A stretch of 64,000 nucleotides of DNA from Peptostreptococcus anaerobius VPI 4330 = DSM 2949 (GCF_000381525.1 NZ_KB906612.1:1-64000), one strand, 5' to 3'. Positions 16,875-25,469 are shown, counted from the stretch's first letter. Notes: a model not told the origin generated them from the letters alone. Numbers and translations are program-made.

Positions 16875-17159
16875 ATGATTAAAGAGCTAATGAATTTAAT
16901 AAAATCATATCTTGATGGTGATACAGTTACAATTCCTGAAGGGTATCAAAATATCACAAGAGAGTACAACTTCTATCACTTCTTAGAAGATTACTTGTTT
17001 GATAATTGGGAAGATATTGCTACAGATGAGACATATGATATAGTTGATGAACTTCCCGAGTTATGTGCAGAAACTGAGCCGTATACTGATACTACAGATA
17101 TGGATATTAGGCTTAGAGAATACTATGACAGATTAAAAGAAATAACACCATTTATATAA
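16875..17159 (+). CDS. small acidic protein, immunity-like family B, copy 2
   Basis: Paralogue of the gene at 16117, 94 residues, starting MIKELMNLIKSYLDGDTVTI. It shares PEGYQNI, YNFYHFLEDYL and the C-terminal TTDMDIRLREYYDRLKEI, the last also nearly identical in DNA. The middle has diverged, as expected if each copy matches a different partner. The start is ATG at 16875, placed 10-12 bases after GAAAGGAT as in copy 1. It is followed by the better version of the repeated terminator. Confidence 0.6.
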   Translation: MIKELMNLIKSYLDGDTVTIPEGYQNITREYNFYHFLEDYLFDNWEDIATDETYDIVDELPELCAETEPYTDTTDMDIRLREYYDRLKEITPFI

Positions 17160-17189
17160 GCACTTAAACAGAGGTTGGGGTGCTTTTTT
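17158..17189 (+). terminator. terminator-like repeat unit 2
   Basis: AAGCAC (17158-17163) pairs with GTGCTT (17180-17185) and is followed by TTTT. It is a near copy of the block at 16649, including the loop text TTAAACAGAGGTTGGG, and marks the right end of the tandem array. Confidence 0.65.
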
Positions 17190-17251
17190 AGTGCAGAAAT
17201 TGACCTAGACAAGTCGTTAAAAGGTCTATTTTTAATGCTAAATTCGACCTA

Positions 17252-17298
17252 TTGACAAAAATGACACTATGTCATATACTATAGTGACACGATGTCAC
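17252..17298 (+). promoter_or_regulatory. promoter with two TetR-type operators
   Basis: TTGACA (17252-17257) and TATACT (17275-17280) are 17 bases apart. The palindrome TGACACTATGTCA (17262-17274) fills the end of the spacer up to the -10 box. A second palindrome, GTGACACGATGTCAC (17284-17298), covers the predicted start. Centres are 23 bases apart, about two helical turns. This is a strong case for self-repression by the TetR-family gene that follows. Confidence 0.88.
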
Positions 17299-17317
17299 TT
17301 TTGAAAGGGGGATATTT

Positions 17318-17881
17318 ATGCCAAAGGAGACTTTTTATAATCTCAACGAAGACAAGAAGACTTTAATAGAGAAAGCTCTGATTAAGGAGTTTGAATCTAA
17401 TCCTCTTTGTGAGGCTACTGTAAAAAATATAGTTGAAGACTTAAATATATCCAGAGGTAGTTTCTACCAGTATTTCTACAGTCTAGAGGAGAGTTATTTT
17501 TATATATTGGACAAGTTTACTGGAGAGGTTCATTCCTTATTTTTAAACTTGTTAGAAAAAAACAAGGGCAACATAAATAAGACTCTTGAAGACTATGGAA
17601 GAGAGCTTGCTGATGAGATATTTAAGGGTGAATACTATTATATATACAGGAATAAGTTTTTGTATTGGAATATGAGTCTCGACAGGGATTGGAAGCAGTA
17701 TGTAGCTAGCAACTCTAAGGCTTGTGAGGGAAACTATGGCGAGAGTGAACAAGTCCACTACCTGGGGGCCCTGGTACATTCGCTGATGCAGAGATTGTTT
17801 TTGGAAGAGTGGTCAAAAGAAGAGTTTGTGGACCACTATAGCTTGTATGTTAAATGGATAATAGGAGGTATTGGACGATGA
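17318..17881 (+). CDS. TetR family transcriptional regulator
   Basis: Regulator of 187 residues. The N-terminal helix-turn-helix is VKNIVEDLNISRGSFYQYF at about residues 35-53, and the rest is a helical ligand and dimer domain with no clear ligand hints. The ATG at 17318 follows AAAGGGGG. Two matching palindromes lie over its own promoter. Its stop overlaps the start of the next gene (ATGA), so it and the membrane protein form one transcription unit, and it probably controls that protein in response to a small molecule. Confidence 0.93.
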   Translation: MPKETFYNLNEDKKTLIEKALIKEFESNPLCEATVKNIVEDLNISRGSFYQYFYSLEESYFYILDKFTGEVHSLFLNLLEKNKGNINKTLEDYGRELADEIFKGEYYYIYRNKFLYWNMSLDRDWKQYVASNSKACEGNYGESEQVHYLGALVHSLMQRLFLEEWSKEEFVDHYSLYVKWIIGGIGR

Positions 17882-18957
17882 TGAGTTTAATGGAATCAAT
17901 TTTTGATATAGGTTACTTGAGTCTTGTAATAGGCTTGGGTGTTAGGATACTTTTAGAGAGAAAGGAAGGAGCTAAGAATTTTGGAATAATGGCTATTTTA
18001 TTGGGGCTTGGTGATGCCTTTCATCTGATTCCTAGGCTTGTCAGTCACCTGAGTTTAGGTGGATTTGAAAAAAATATAGCTGCCCTTTCTTGGGGTGAAT
18101 TTGTTACTAGTATAACTATGACTATTTTTTATATAATGTTTTATAGGTATTATGTAGGCATAGCAGGTGATAAAAGCAAAAGAAAGTCCATGCTTATATA
18201 TGGCCTTGCAATTGTGAGGATAGGTCTTGTCTTGATGCCACAGAATCTATGGGGCAGCCAAGGTGACTATACGTTTGCTATTATAAGAAATATACCATTT
18301 TTAATAATGGGTATCTTGATAATAGGGTGGACTTACAAGTACAGACATATTGATGGTCTAAAAAATGCAAGTATTTTTATCTTCTTGAGCTTTTTGTTTT
18401 ATATTCCTGTAGTTGTAGGAGCTAGATTTATACCGATTTTAGGCGCACTTATGATACCCAAAACTATAATGTATGTTCTAATTGTAATGGTAGGCTATAG
18501 GTATTTTGTGGACGAGTTTGAACAGGAGAATATATTTAAGCTAGCTATTAGTTTTTTGATTATGGGTCTTATAAGTGGTGTATTTTACAGGGAGTTTGTC
18601 AAGTACTACAAGTGGCAGGGGCTTACAAGTCTTAGTTTTATTCATGTACACCTATTGACTCTCGGATTTATGATGCTAGTCTTGGTATATATGCTTGTAA
18701 AAATTCTTAGAATAGACATCATAAAGCTAAAAAGACCTATCAAGCTATATCTATCTGGTCTGGTTCTTACAATTGTCTGTATGCTTGTAAAGGGAATCTA
18801 TGAGATAACCTCAGCAGGTGCTGACCTATTCCCAAGAGCTGCCCTTTCTGGAATATCTGGTCTAGGACATATGATCATAGGTATTGGTATGGTCTGGCTT
18901 CTTATAAGTCTAATACCTGAAAAAAATTTACAAAAAACACCAGAAAATAAAATATAG
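17878..18957 (+). CDS. multi-pass membrane protein with DUF2871-like C-terminal half
   Basis: Membrane protein of 359 residues with about ten hydrophobic helices. The start MMSLMESIFDIGYLSLVIGL is set by AGGAGG 9 bases before the ATG at 17878. The second half, from about residue 215, repeats the DUF2871 pattern: SGVFYREFVKY, FIHVHLLTLGFMMLVLVYML with conserved histidines, and GISGLGHMIIGIG near the end. The first half carries GDAFHLIPRLVSHLS, another histidine-bearing segment. Histidines inside helices hint at metal or heme contact, which is inference. It is controlled by the TetR gene in front; function unknown. Confidence 0.7.
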   Translation: MMSLMESIFDIGYLSLVIGLGVRILLERKEGAKNFGIMAILLGLGDAFHLIPRLVSHLSLGGFEKNIAALSWGEFVTSITMTIFYIMFYRYYVGIAGDKSKRKSMLIYGLAIVRIGLVLMPQNLWGSQGDYTFAIIRNIPFLIMGILIIGWTYKYRHIDGLKNASIFIFLSFLFYIPVVVGARFIPILGALMIPKTIMYVLIVMVGYRYFVDEFEQENIFKLAISFLIMGLISGVFYREFVKYYKWQGLTSLSFIHVHLLTLGFMMLVLVYMLVKILRIDIIKLKRPIKLYLSGLVLTIVCMLVKGIYEITSAGADLFPRAALSGISGLGHMIIGIGMVWLLISLIPEKNLQKTPENKI

Positions 18958-18998
18958 TAAATAAAATGTAGTAAATAAAATGTAGTAAATAAAATGTA
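18957..18998 (+). repeat. 14-base tandem repeat, three exact copies
   Basis: GTAAATAAAATGTA occurs three times in a row, beginning in the stop codon of the membrane-protein gene, with a degenerate fourth copy in the last codons before it (18943-18956, 12 of 14 matching). Such short repeats change copy number by slippage. Confidence 0.85.
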
Positions 18999-19004
18999 GT
19001 AATT

Positions 19005-19046
19005 AAAAGGTTGTTGATAGAGTAGTTTATATCAACAACCTTTTTT
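19005..19046 (+). terminator. intrinsic terminator after the TetR unit
   Basis: AAAAGGTTGTTGATA (19005-19019) pairs with TATCAACAACCTTTT and a run of T (19030-19046), a long near-perfect stem. Confidence 0.92.
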
Positions 19047-19050
19047 AGTA

Positions 19051-19109
19051 TTGACCTTATAGTGTACTAGTGCTATAATACACCTAAGATGTACTACTAG
19101 TATAGTACA
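19051..19109 (+). promoter_or_regulatory. promoter and GntR-type operators
   Basis: TTGACC (19051-19056) and TATAAT (19074-19079) are 17 bases apart. An inverted repeat GTGTA-N12-TACAC (19062-19083) overlaps the -10. A second palindrome, TGTACTACTAGTATAGTACA (19090-19109), with 7-bp perfect arms, covers the start region. These are the likely sites of the GntR/YtrA-type regulator that follows. Confidence 0.82.
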
Positions 19110-19181
19110 CTTACCAAAATAGACTAGGATACAATATTTTTATTAAACATTGGTAAATATAAGGAAAGGAGCGTGGTTTAA

Positions 19182-19610
19182 TTGCCTATTAAAGGATTTG
19201 TCTTTAATAACAATACGCCAATATACCTACAAATAAGTAAGTATTACCAGGCCAAGGTTTTTATTGGAGAGATAGAGCCGGGTGATGTGATACCTTCTAG
19301 AAGAGAATTGGCAGGTAGCTTTGGTGTTAATCTAAATACCGTACAAAAGGCATATGCCTATATGGAAGAGATAGGTCTCATATGCACTGAGAAAAACAAG
19401 CAGTCTACAATTACACTTGATTTGGACTTGATCAATAGACTTAAGACCGAATACCTAAAAGAGCCCTTGATGGACTTTATATACAGCATGAAGTCTGTAA
19501 ATATAGACAAAAAGACGGTTTTGAAGCTTGTAGGTGAGTACTATGACCTAGTTGAAGAAGATGTCAAGGCTGACGAGGAAGATGATGAATATGAGGATGG
19601 GGATAGATAA
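19182..19610 (+). CDS. GntR family regulator (YtrA type)
   Basis: Regulator of 142 residues. The GntR winged helix occupies residues 8-75 (PIYLQISKYYQAKVFIGEI, IPSRRELAGSFGVNLNTVQK), followed by a short helical tail ending in acidic residues; this small form is the YtrA subfamily, which lacks a large ligand domain. The start is TTG at 19182 after AAGGAAAGGAG. It precedes an ABC transporter by 37 bases. YtrA-type regulators commonly respond to cell-wall antibiotics, so envelope stress is a fair guess. Confidence 0.92.
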   Translation: MPIKGFVFNNNTPIYLQISKYYQAKVFIGEIEPGDVIPSRRELAGSFGVNLNTVQKAYAYMEEIGLICTEKNKQSTITLDLDLINRLKTEYLKEPLMDFIYSMKSVNIDKKTVLKLVGEYYDLVEEDVKADEEDDEYEDGDR

Positions 19611-19647
19611 CCCAGTTTATAAAATGAGTATTTAGGAGGAAGGACTA

Positions 19648-20367
19648 ATGATAAAGGTTCAAAATTTGACTAAAAAATATAAGACTAATGTTAAGGTGGG
19701 CAAGTCGTCTACAAGCTATGCTCTTGACAATGTCAGTCTAACTATAAAAGAAGGCAAGATCACTGCCATACTAGGTACTAATGGTTCAGGCAAGACTACC
19801 TTGTTGAAGTCTCTGATGGGATTTGTAAGACCTACATCTGGCAAGGTCTCTATTGACGATGAAAAGATAAGCCACAAAAGCTATGAGAAGATGATATTTA
19901 TACCTGATTGTCCAACCCACTTTCCGGGATTTTCAATTAAGGAGATGATAGACTTTTACAAGGATTTTTATCCTACTTGGAACTCAGAAAAAGAAAGGGA
20001 AATGCTAGATTTCTTTGGGCTAGACATAAACCAGAATATAGACTCTCTATCCAAGGGTAATATTGCCAAGGTAAAGCTTGTCTTGGGATTTTGTCTAGAT
20101 ATGAAGTATATCATAATGGACGAGCCCTTTAATGGAATTGACATATTTAAGAGGGAAGAATTTGTATCTGTTATGGCTAGGTTTATGGAAGAAGACCAGG
20201 CTATAATCCTTTCAACACATGAGATTGATGAGATAGAAAAAATAGTTGATTATGTGTTTATACTCAGTGATGGCAAGCTAGTATCAGAGTTTGATGCTGA
20301 AGAGATGAGGTCATTGGAGGGTAAATCTATAATTGAAAAAATAAGAGAGGTGTCATTGAATGACTAA
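19648..20367 (+). CDS. ABC transporter ATP-binding protein
   Basis: ATPase of 239 residues with Walker A GTNGSGKTT, Walker B YIIMDEPFNGID and the switch histidine in STHEIDEIEK. The signature reads LSKGN rather than LSGGQ, which is common in the YtrB-like subgroup. AGGAGG lies upstream. It overlaps the next permease gene by 8 bases. With the two permeases it would form an exporter or bacitracin/lantibiotic-type protection system controlled by the GntR gene; the substrate is not visible. Confidence 0.93.
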   Translation: MIKVQNLTKKYKTNVKVGKSSTSYALDNVSLTIKEGKITAILGTNGSGKTTLLKSLMGFVRPTSGKVSIDDEKISHKSYEKMIFIPDCPTHFPGFSIKEMIDFYKDFYPTWNSEKEREMLDFFGLDINQNIDSLSKGNIAKVKLVLGFCLDMKYIIMDEPFNGIDIFKREEFVSVMARFMEEDQAIILSTHEIDEIEKIVDYVFILSDGKLVSEFDAEEMRSLEGKSIIEKIREVSLND

Positions 20368-21163
20368 ATTGCTAAAGTTATTGAAGTTGGAATTCAAGAA
20401 TAACATGATGTTATTTATTGGATTTAATATAACATCAGTTATAGTCCTAGTCCTATCCTGTATAATTAGCAATCTTTTATACTTGAGGGATATCAGACGG
20501 TCATACTTAGTGGGAGATGGCAACACTGTTTATGTGTATGACTCACTACAGCCCAGCCTTACAATGCTTGTTTTGGTATTTAGCCTAGTATTTGTCATAA
20601 TATATACGGCAACTAGTCTTACAAGAAAGCTGTCTAAGTCTGATGGTAGTGTCTACAGTATTATGCAGTTGCCTGTCAAAATTTACAATCATATACAGGC
20701 GACATATATATCTTCATTGGTATTTGCCTTATTTAATAGCCTAATATCAATGATTATATTGGTCGTGTATTCAAGGTATTTGAGAGGCGAAATGATAGAT
20801 ATAGTTAGAACAGTGCCCCTATTCCAAAGTAGGATACCATCTGTGAAGGAGATACTTAACAAATTTATAGACGGAAATCCGTTTTTTACAATTAATCCAA
20901 GTATGGTGGTCCTTGTAGCCCTAAAATGGATTCTCTTGATAAGTGTTGTGATTGCTATTGTACTACTTGTCAAATCATCTAAGAATACACCTATTTACAT
21001 TACTGCCTTGATTATATTTTTATCATTTTACAGTGCTAATGTAATAGAGTTTGTAGGATGGGGTAGTGGAAAAATAGATACTACATATATTGTCAAGCTA
21101 ATTGTTTCAACCATTGGATTTATTGTAGCCAACCATATTTTGATTAGAAGAATAGAGTACTAA
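20360..21163 (+). CDS. ABC transporter membrane protein 1
   Basis: Membrane protein of 267 residues with about six hydrophobic helices and a short N-terminal cytoplasmic stretch (MTKLLKLLKLEFKNNMMLFI). No named domain could be recognised beyond an ABC-2-like layout. It overlaps the ATPase gene by 8 bases, and its stop is 12 bases before the next permease, so the three products are probably made together. Confidence 0.8.
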   Translation: MTKLLKLLKLEFKNNMMLFIGFNITSVIVLVLSCIISNLLYLRDIRRSYLVGDGNTVYVYDSLQPSLTMLVLVFSLVFVIIYTATSLTRKLSKSDGSVYSIMQLPVKIYNHIQATYISSLVFALFNSLISMIILVVYSRYLRGEMIDIVRTVPLFQSRIPSVKEILNKFIDGNPFFTINPSMVVLVALKWILLISVVIAIVLLVKSSKNTPIYITALIIFLSFYSANVIEFVGWGSGKIDTTYIVKLIVSTIGFIVANHILIRRIEY

Positions 21164-21175
21164 GGGGGGACATCT

Positions 21176-22063
21176 ATGAACGATATACTAAAACTTTACT
21201 ACTACGGTTTAAAGATTAATAAAAAGAAGTTTATGCTTATAGGTGGTCTGATATGTGTATGGATAATCCTATCTATAAGTGTATCCATGTTTTCAGTAAG
21301 TTCTATAGGCAAGGTTAGCTTTGTAGGATCATTTTTCAAGGATTTTTACCAGGCTAAACCACTGCCTATGGCTAGTATGGATAGATTTAACAAGATTATA
21401 TCTTCATCCATACTACTGAGGAACACTGCTAGTTTTGTTATGTATAGTTTTATAGGCTTCGTAACTCTGCTATCTGTGCTGATGTCATTTTTACTAGTTA
21501 CGGATGATTACAAGAGGAAAAATTCGAGCTACTTAATAATGGCCAACCTACCTACAAAAATATATAGGGTCAAGATATCTAAGATACTAGTGGGATGGTC
21601 AATATACATTTTTTGCATCGTGGGATTCTCACTTGCAGCCTTGTTGATGGATGCAATTTGGAAGCTATACTTGGGAGATATGTATATGATGAGTGCCTGG
21701 TCTTTGTTGGGTGATGATTCATTTTTGCTGACTAGTTCATATTCAGCTATAATAATATCCCTAGTCGTTGTATTGCCATCAGTAATGGGCATACAGGCCC
21801 TTACAAGTATATTCTTTGTGTCCAATGATAGGGGCAAGGTACTAAAGAAGATTATATGTGTAGTTTTACTGATGATAAATGGCATAGGTGTATTTGTATT
21901 TGTGGTTTCTTATATGTTTAATTACAACATATTTAACAGCTATAGTGAGCTAAGTGTAGTTACATGGTTTGCCATGGCAATTTACATAGTGAGCTTGACC
22001 CTTACTTATGTAGATTGCAGATTAAGTCAAAAAAGAACTAGGGGAGGTGTGATAAATGGATAA
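21176..22063 (+). CDS. ABC transporter membrane protein 2
   Basis: Membrane protein of 295 residues with about six helices, starting MNDILKLYYYGLKINKKKFM; the shape is that of a YtrC/D-like ABC permease. GGGGGG lies 6 bases before the ATG. It overlaps the following gene by 8 bases. The second half (DSFLLTSSYSAIIISLVVVL, GKVLKKIICVVLLMINGIGV) is helical. It pairs with the preceding permease to form the channel. Confidence 0.8.
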   Translation: MNDILKLYYYGLKINKKKFMLIGGLICVWIILSISVSMFSVSSIGKVSFVGSFFKDFYQAKPLPMASMDRFNKIISSSILLRNTASFVMYSFIGFVTLLSVLMSFLLVTDDYKRKNSSYLIMANLPTKIYRVKISKILVGWSIYIFCIVGFSLAALLMDAIWKLYLGDMYMMSAWSLLGDDSFLLTSSYSAIIISLVVVLPSVMGIQALTSIFFVSNDRGKVLKKIICVVLLMINGIGVFVFVVSYMFNYNIFNSYSELSVVTWFAMAIYIVSLTLTYVDCRLSQKRTRGGVING

Positions 22064-23420
22064 ATCTAGTATAAAGGGAGGCCTAATTCTTGGTCTACTA
22101 ATCCTACTAAGCCTAGGTCTTGCAGCAGGTTTTCATACTATGAAGCTTGGTTCTAGCAGGGTAGAGACTATTCAAGGTGACAAGGGTGAACTTGAGAAAA
22201 TGAATCTAATAAGTACAGAAATGGACTTGGAAGACTTGAATATTAGACACGACATGGATAAGAAGGATATAGAAGGCATAAAATCCAATATAAAAAATAT
22301 CCCTGCTTATATCTTAAAAGATGGTAGGCCTGAAAAAATCACCTTGAAATATAACAAGAATGACAATATAAAGGCAATAGATAAGAAAGATAATAGATAC
22401 TCCTTATTAAATGAACTTACATATGATCATACTGCCTATGTTGTAGACCATAAAAATTCACATGGTATTTATCTAAATTACAGTATCGAAGGTGTTGGCA
22501 AGAAGATAAGATTAAATGAGAAAGATTTGATAGGATACACTGGAAATGATCGTATAGAGGTAAAGAGGCTAGAAAAATACAAGGGTAAGACCTATCTTGT
22601 CCTATCTTATTCAGTTAAAAATACTGATAAGGCTACTATGAAAAAGAATGATCTAATAGAAAAGCTTGTATTTGCTGAGATTGTAGGTGATGGCATACAA
22701 GTACTAAATAGGCTGGATATATTATCTGATTCTGAAAATGCTAATAGTATGAGGGTTATAGCTGCATTTGACAAGATATTGATATTCTCCTATAGGGACT
22801 ATCCTTCCAAAGACTTGAAAAATGAGATGATATCCCTAGACTTGGCAAGTAAGAAGCTTGCTAGGGAGGATATTAGCAGTAAAAAAGACTCTAAGGGCAT
22901 ATATATCAATCCAGATATTTATGATTCATATATCAAATACGACAAAAATAATGGTATCCTCTACCTAATATCAAGGGAAAACAATCAAAAGCCTTTCCAT
23001 ATAAGGTCATACAAGATGAAAGAAGATAAACTCATAGATGTAGATGATAGGACAATAAATCTAGATGACTATTTAACTCAGGTACAGTTACCTACTAAGG
23101 ATGATAAAATGAGTCAAATGGGTAGTATAAACAGGGTTAATATTATGATGAAAGGTAAAAAAGTTATAATAATAAAGTATAATAACTTTAATATATATCA
23201 ATGGAAGGGAAAAGGGGTAGAAAAAACAATTAAAAATGAAGATGGAACAGAGATACCCGAGGATAGGGATAATTTAGAATTTAATAATTCTAGTATATAT
23301 AGTTCTACTCAAATATACATATACGATGTGGATAAAGATAAGATTACTTACTCAGGTGCCATAAAAGGACAGTTGGAGATTGATGCAAGGACGATATATA
23401 TGTCAGAAAAAGAAAAATAA
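22056..23420 (+). CDS. membrane-anchored extracellular protein of the ABC operon
   Basis: Protein of 454 residues with one N-terminal membrane helix (GGLILGLLILLSLGLAAGF) and no lipobox cysteine, followed by a long lysine- and aspartate-rich soluble region predicted outside the cell. I recognise no domain. Regular short strands (YLVLSYSVKN, KILIFSYRDYP, GILYLISREN, QIYIYDVDKDKITYSG) suggest a beta-propeller-like repeat. It is last in the operon and overlaps the permease by 8 bases. It could sense or bind the transported compound. Confidence 0.65.
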   Translation: MDKSSIKGGLILGLLILLSLGLAAGFHTMKLGSSRVETIQGDKGELEKMNLISTEMDLEDLNIRHDMDKKDIEGIKSNIKNIPAYILKDGRPEKITLKYNKNDNIKAIDKKDNRYSLLNELTYDHTAYVVDHKNSHGIYLNYSIEGVGKKIRLNEKDLIGYTGNDRIEVKRLEKYKGKTYLVLSYSVKNTDKATMKKNDLIEKLVFAEIVGDGIQVLNRLDILSDSENANSMRVIAAFDKILIFSYRDYPSKDLKNEMISLDLASKKLAREDISSKKDSKGIYINPDIYDSYIKYDKNNGILYLISRENNQKPFHIRSYKMKEDKLIDVDDRTINLDDYLTQVQLPTKDDKMSQMGSINRVNIMMKGKKVIIIKYNNFNIYQWKGKGVEKTIKNEDGTEIPEDRDNLEFNNSSIYSSTQIYIYDVDKDKITYSGAIKGQLEIDARTIYMSEKEK

Positions 23421-23573
23421 TAAATTTCAAAAACTGTTTTATTAACTGCAAGATGTATCTGTAAATAGGTGTTTGTAAGGTCTGATAGGGAAGTTCTTTA
23501 GCTATAAAATGCTATTAATATGTCTAATTTTATGCTATAATTAAGTTTAGACGAAATATTAAGAGGTGATATA

Positions 23574-24719
23574 ATGAAGGATTTCCTATCCAGACTTCCT
23601 CTACCGATTACCGTACTAGCCCTTGCTTGGGTTGTGCTTGGTAACTCGCTTCAAGGAGTTATACCATTTTTAAGTGATTTATGTATGGTTATTACAATTT
23701 TACTATTATTGCTTACATTGATGAAATTGATATTTATGCCTAAGACGAGTTTTAAATCCTTGTCAACACCGGTTGGTCTTTCAATGTTTTCGACATTTGC
23801 CCTATCCCTTATAATGATAGCGGTTTGGATGAAGGGCGTGTTTGACAAGGCCAATATATATTTTTGGGTGACAGGAGTAATATTAGAAGCAATTATACTA
23901 GTGATATTTATTGTAAAATATGTATTAAACTTCAAACTTAAATCAGTTTTTTCGACTTGGTACCTAGTTTTTGTGGGTATTGGTATGGCTTCCATCACAG
24001 GTAGCGATTTTGGTATGGAAGTATTTGGTAGAGCAATACTTAAATACATATTTGTGGCAGCAATTGTACTGACACCGTTTATAGTGTACAGATATATGAG
24101 GGTGAGTTTGACTAGTGCAGCCAAACCACTAATAGGTATTTTTGCATTCCCATTGGGGGTTATCATACCCTCATACATAGCCATGGGTCAAAATATATCT
24201 ACTAGAAATCTATGGATTATGTGGATTTGTCTCCAAGTTATATTTATTGCAATTATGGTATATCTGGCATTTCATTTGTTTGATGGATATTATCCTAGTA
24301 ATTCCGCCTATGGATTGGCAGCTGCTATTACATTATATGCAACTAGAGAGTTTGAATTGTACCTTATAGCAAGGAAGCTGTCTACAGGCTTTATTCAGTA
24401 TTTGATGTATTTTGAGTTTGTTCTTGCCTTTGTAATCTGTGCTGTGATATCAGTTTCATATCTTATGAATACACTTGAAGATCCTGAAAAACATAGGCAG
24501 AAAGTGAAAGAGAATAAGGAAAAAGAACGTAAGAGGCTAAGAGAAAAAAGAAGAGCACATCAAAAAAGACTTAGAGAAATTGAGATATCTAAGGATAAAA
24601 AAGAGACAAGAAAAAATAAAGTATCTACAAGAAAAACTGATCAAGTGTCAAATACAGAAAAAGAGCCTAAAAAAAGTCTCCTAGTTGATATAGAAGACGC
24701 TGAGAGCTTGATTGATTAA
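23574..24719 (+). CDS. TDT family transporter (TehA/SLAC1-like)
   Basis: Membrane protein of 381 residues with ten helices, starting MKDFLSRLPLPITVLALAWV, of the tellurite-resistance/dicarboxylate transporter family (TehA, SLAC1), which are anion channels or carriers. The last 75 residues are an extended, very basic cytoplasmic tail (KEKERKRLREKRRAHQKRL) ending acidic, longer than usual. GAGGTG precedes the ATG. It is a single gene. The 150 bases in front hold an A/T-rich region with a possible TATAAT at 23536 but no convincing -35. Confidence 0.8.
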   Translation: MKDFLSRLPLPITVLALAWVVLGNSLQGVIPFLSDLCMVITILLLLLTLMKLIFMPKTSFKSLSTPVGLSMFSTFALSLIMIAVWMKGVFDKANIYFWVTGVILEAIILVIFIVKYVLNFKLKSVFSTWYLVFVGIGMASITGSDFGMEVFGRAILKYIFVAAIVLTPFIVYRYMRVSLTSAAKPLIGIFAFPLGVIIPSYIAMGQNISTRNLWIMWICLQVIFIAIMVYLAFHLFDGYYPSNSAYGLAAAITLYATREFELYLIARKLSTGFIQYLMYFEFVLAFVICAVISVSYLMNTLEDPEKHRQKVKENKEKERKRLREKRRAHQKRLREIEISKDKKETRKNKVSTRKTDQVSNTEKEPKKSLLVDIEDAESLID

Positions 24720-24842
24720 CTCACTTATACATCTATTTTAACACAAAAAGTAATTTAATTAAAGACTTTTAAATAAGTTTAAACTAGGGTATATTGTAAT
24801 TAACAACAAAAAGTACTTAGGTACTTGGAAGGAGTGTTAATT

Positions 24843-25394
24843 ATGAAAATACTAGTAACAGGAAAGAAAATTAGATTAACTGAAGGCATTAATGGTTATA
24901 TTGATAAAAAATTTTCCAAGCTTGAAAAATTGCTTTCTGAAGACACTGAGTTAAGGGTAACGGTAAGTGCAAATAAAAAAGAAAAGCAAAAGGTAGAAGT
25001 AACACTAGATAACATCAACGGTCATATAGTAAGAGCTGAGGATGTCCAAGAAGACCTTTATTCAGCTATAGACGTTGTTTGTGACAAGTTAAATAGACAG
25101 ATAGTAAAGTATAAGCATAAGTTTAAATCTAGAGCATCAGGTAATGAGACTATTAGATTTGAGAACTTCAATGAACTGCTTGAAGAAGAGATAGAAGCAG
25201 TTCCAGAGGATTCTGAACTTGTATTTGAAAGAAGAAAGAAGTTTGACATTAGACCTATGAGCCCTGAGGAAGCTGTTCTTCAGATGAACCTTCTAGGCCA
25301 TGATTTCTTCTTATTTAAAGATCAGGATACTTTTGAAGTTTGCCTAGTATACAGAAGAGGTGACGGTGGTTACGGTCTGATAGAACAGGCATAG
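24843..25394 (+). CDS. hpf: ribosome hibernation promoting factor, long form
   Basis: HPF, 183 residues, dimerises 70S ribosomes into inactive 100S particles in stationary phase. Residues 1-100 are the RaiA/HPF RNA-binding domain (MKILVTGKKIRLTEGINGYI). Residues 125-183 are the C-terminal dimerisation domain (FDIRPMSPEEAVLQMNLLGH, DTFEVCLVYRRGDGGYGLIE), which makes it the long type found in Firmicutes. The ATG at 24843 is preferred over an upstream TTG because GGAAGGAG lies 8 bases before it. It stands alone with its own terminator. Confidence 0.96.
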   Translation: MKILVTGKKIRLTEGINGYIDKKFSKLEKLLSEDTELRVTVSANKKEKQKVEVTLDNINGHIVRAEDVQEDLYSAIDVVCDKLNRQIVKYKHKFKSRASGNETIRFENFNELLEEEIEAVPEDSELVFERRKKFDIRPMSPEEAVLQMNLLGHDFFLFKDQDTFEVCLVYRRGDGGYGLIEQA

Positions 25395-25435
25395 GAAGAG
25401 TATATTTTGAAACCTTAGAGGGTTTATATAGACTA

Positions 25436-25469
25436 GGGGTAGCCAAGTAATTAGTGGCTGCCTCTTTTT
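25436..25469 (+). terminator. intrinsic terminator after hpf
   Basis: GGTAGCCA (25438-25445) pairs with TGGCTGCC (25455-25462), one G-T pair, followed by TCTTTTTC. Confidence 0.8.

Noticed and set aside
19648-20367. ATPase inactivated by the LSKGN signature
   Set aside because: Walker A, Walker B and the switch histidine are intact, and variant signatures are normal in YtrB-like ATPases.
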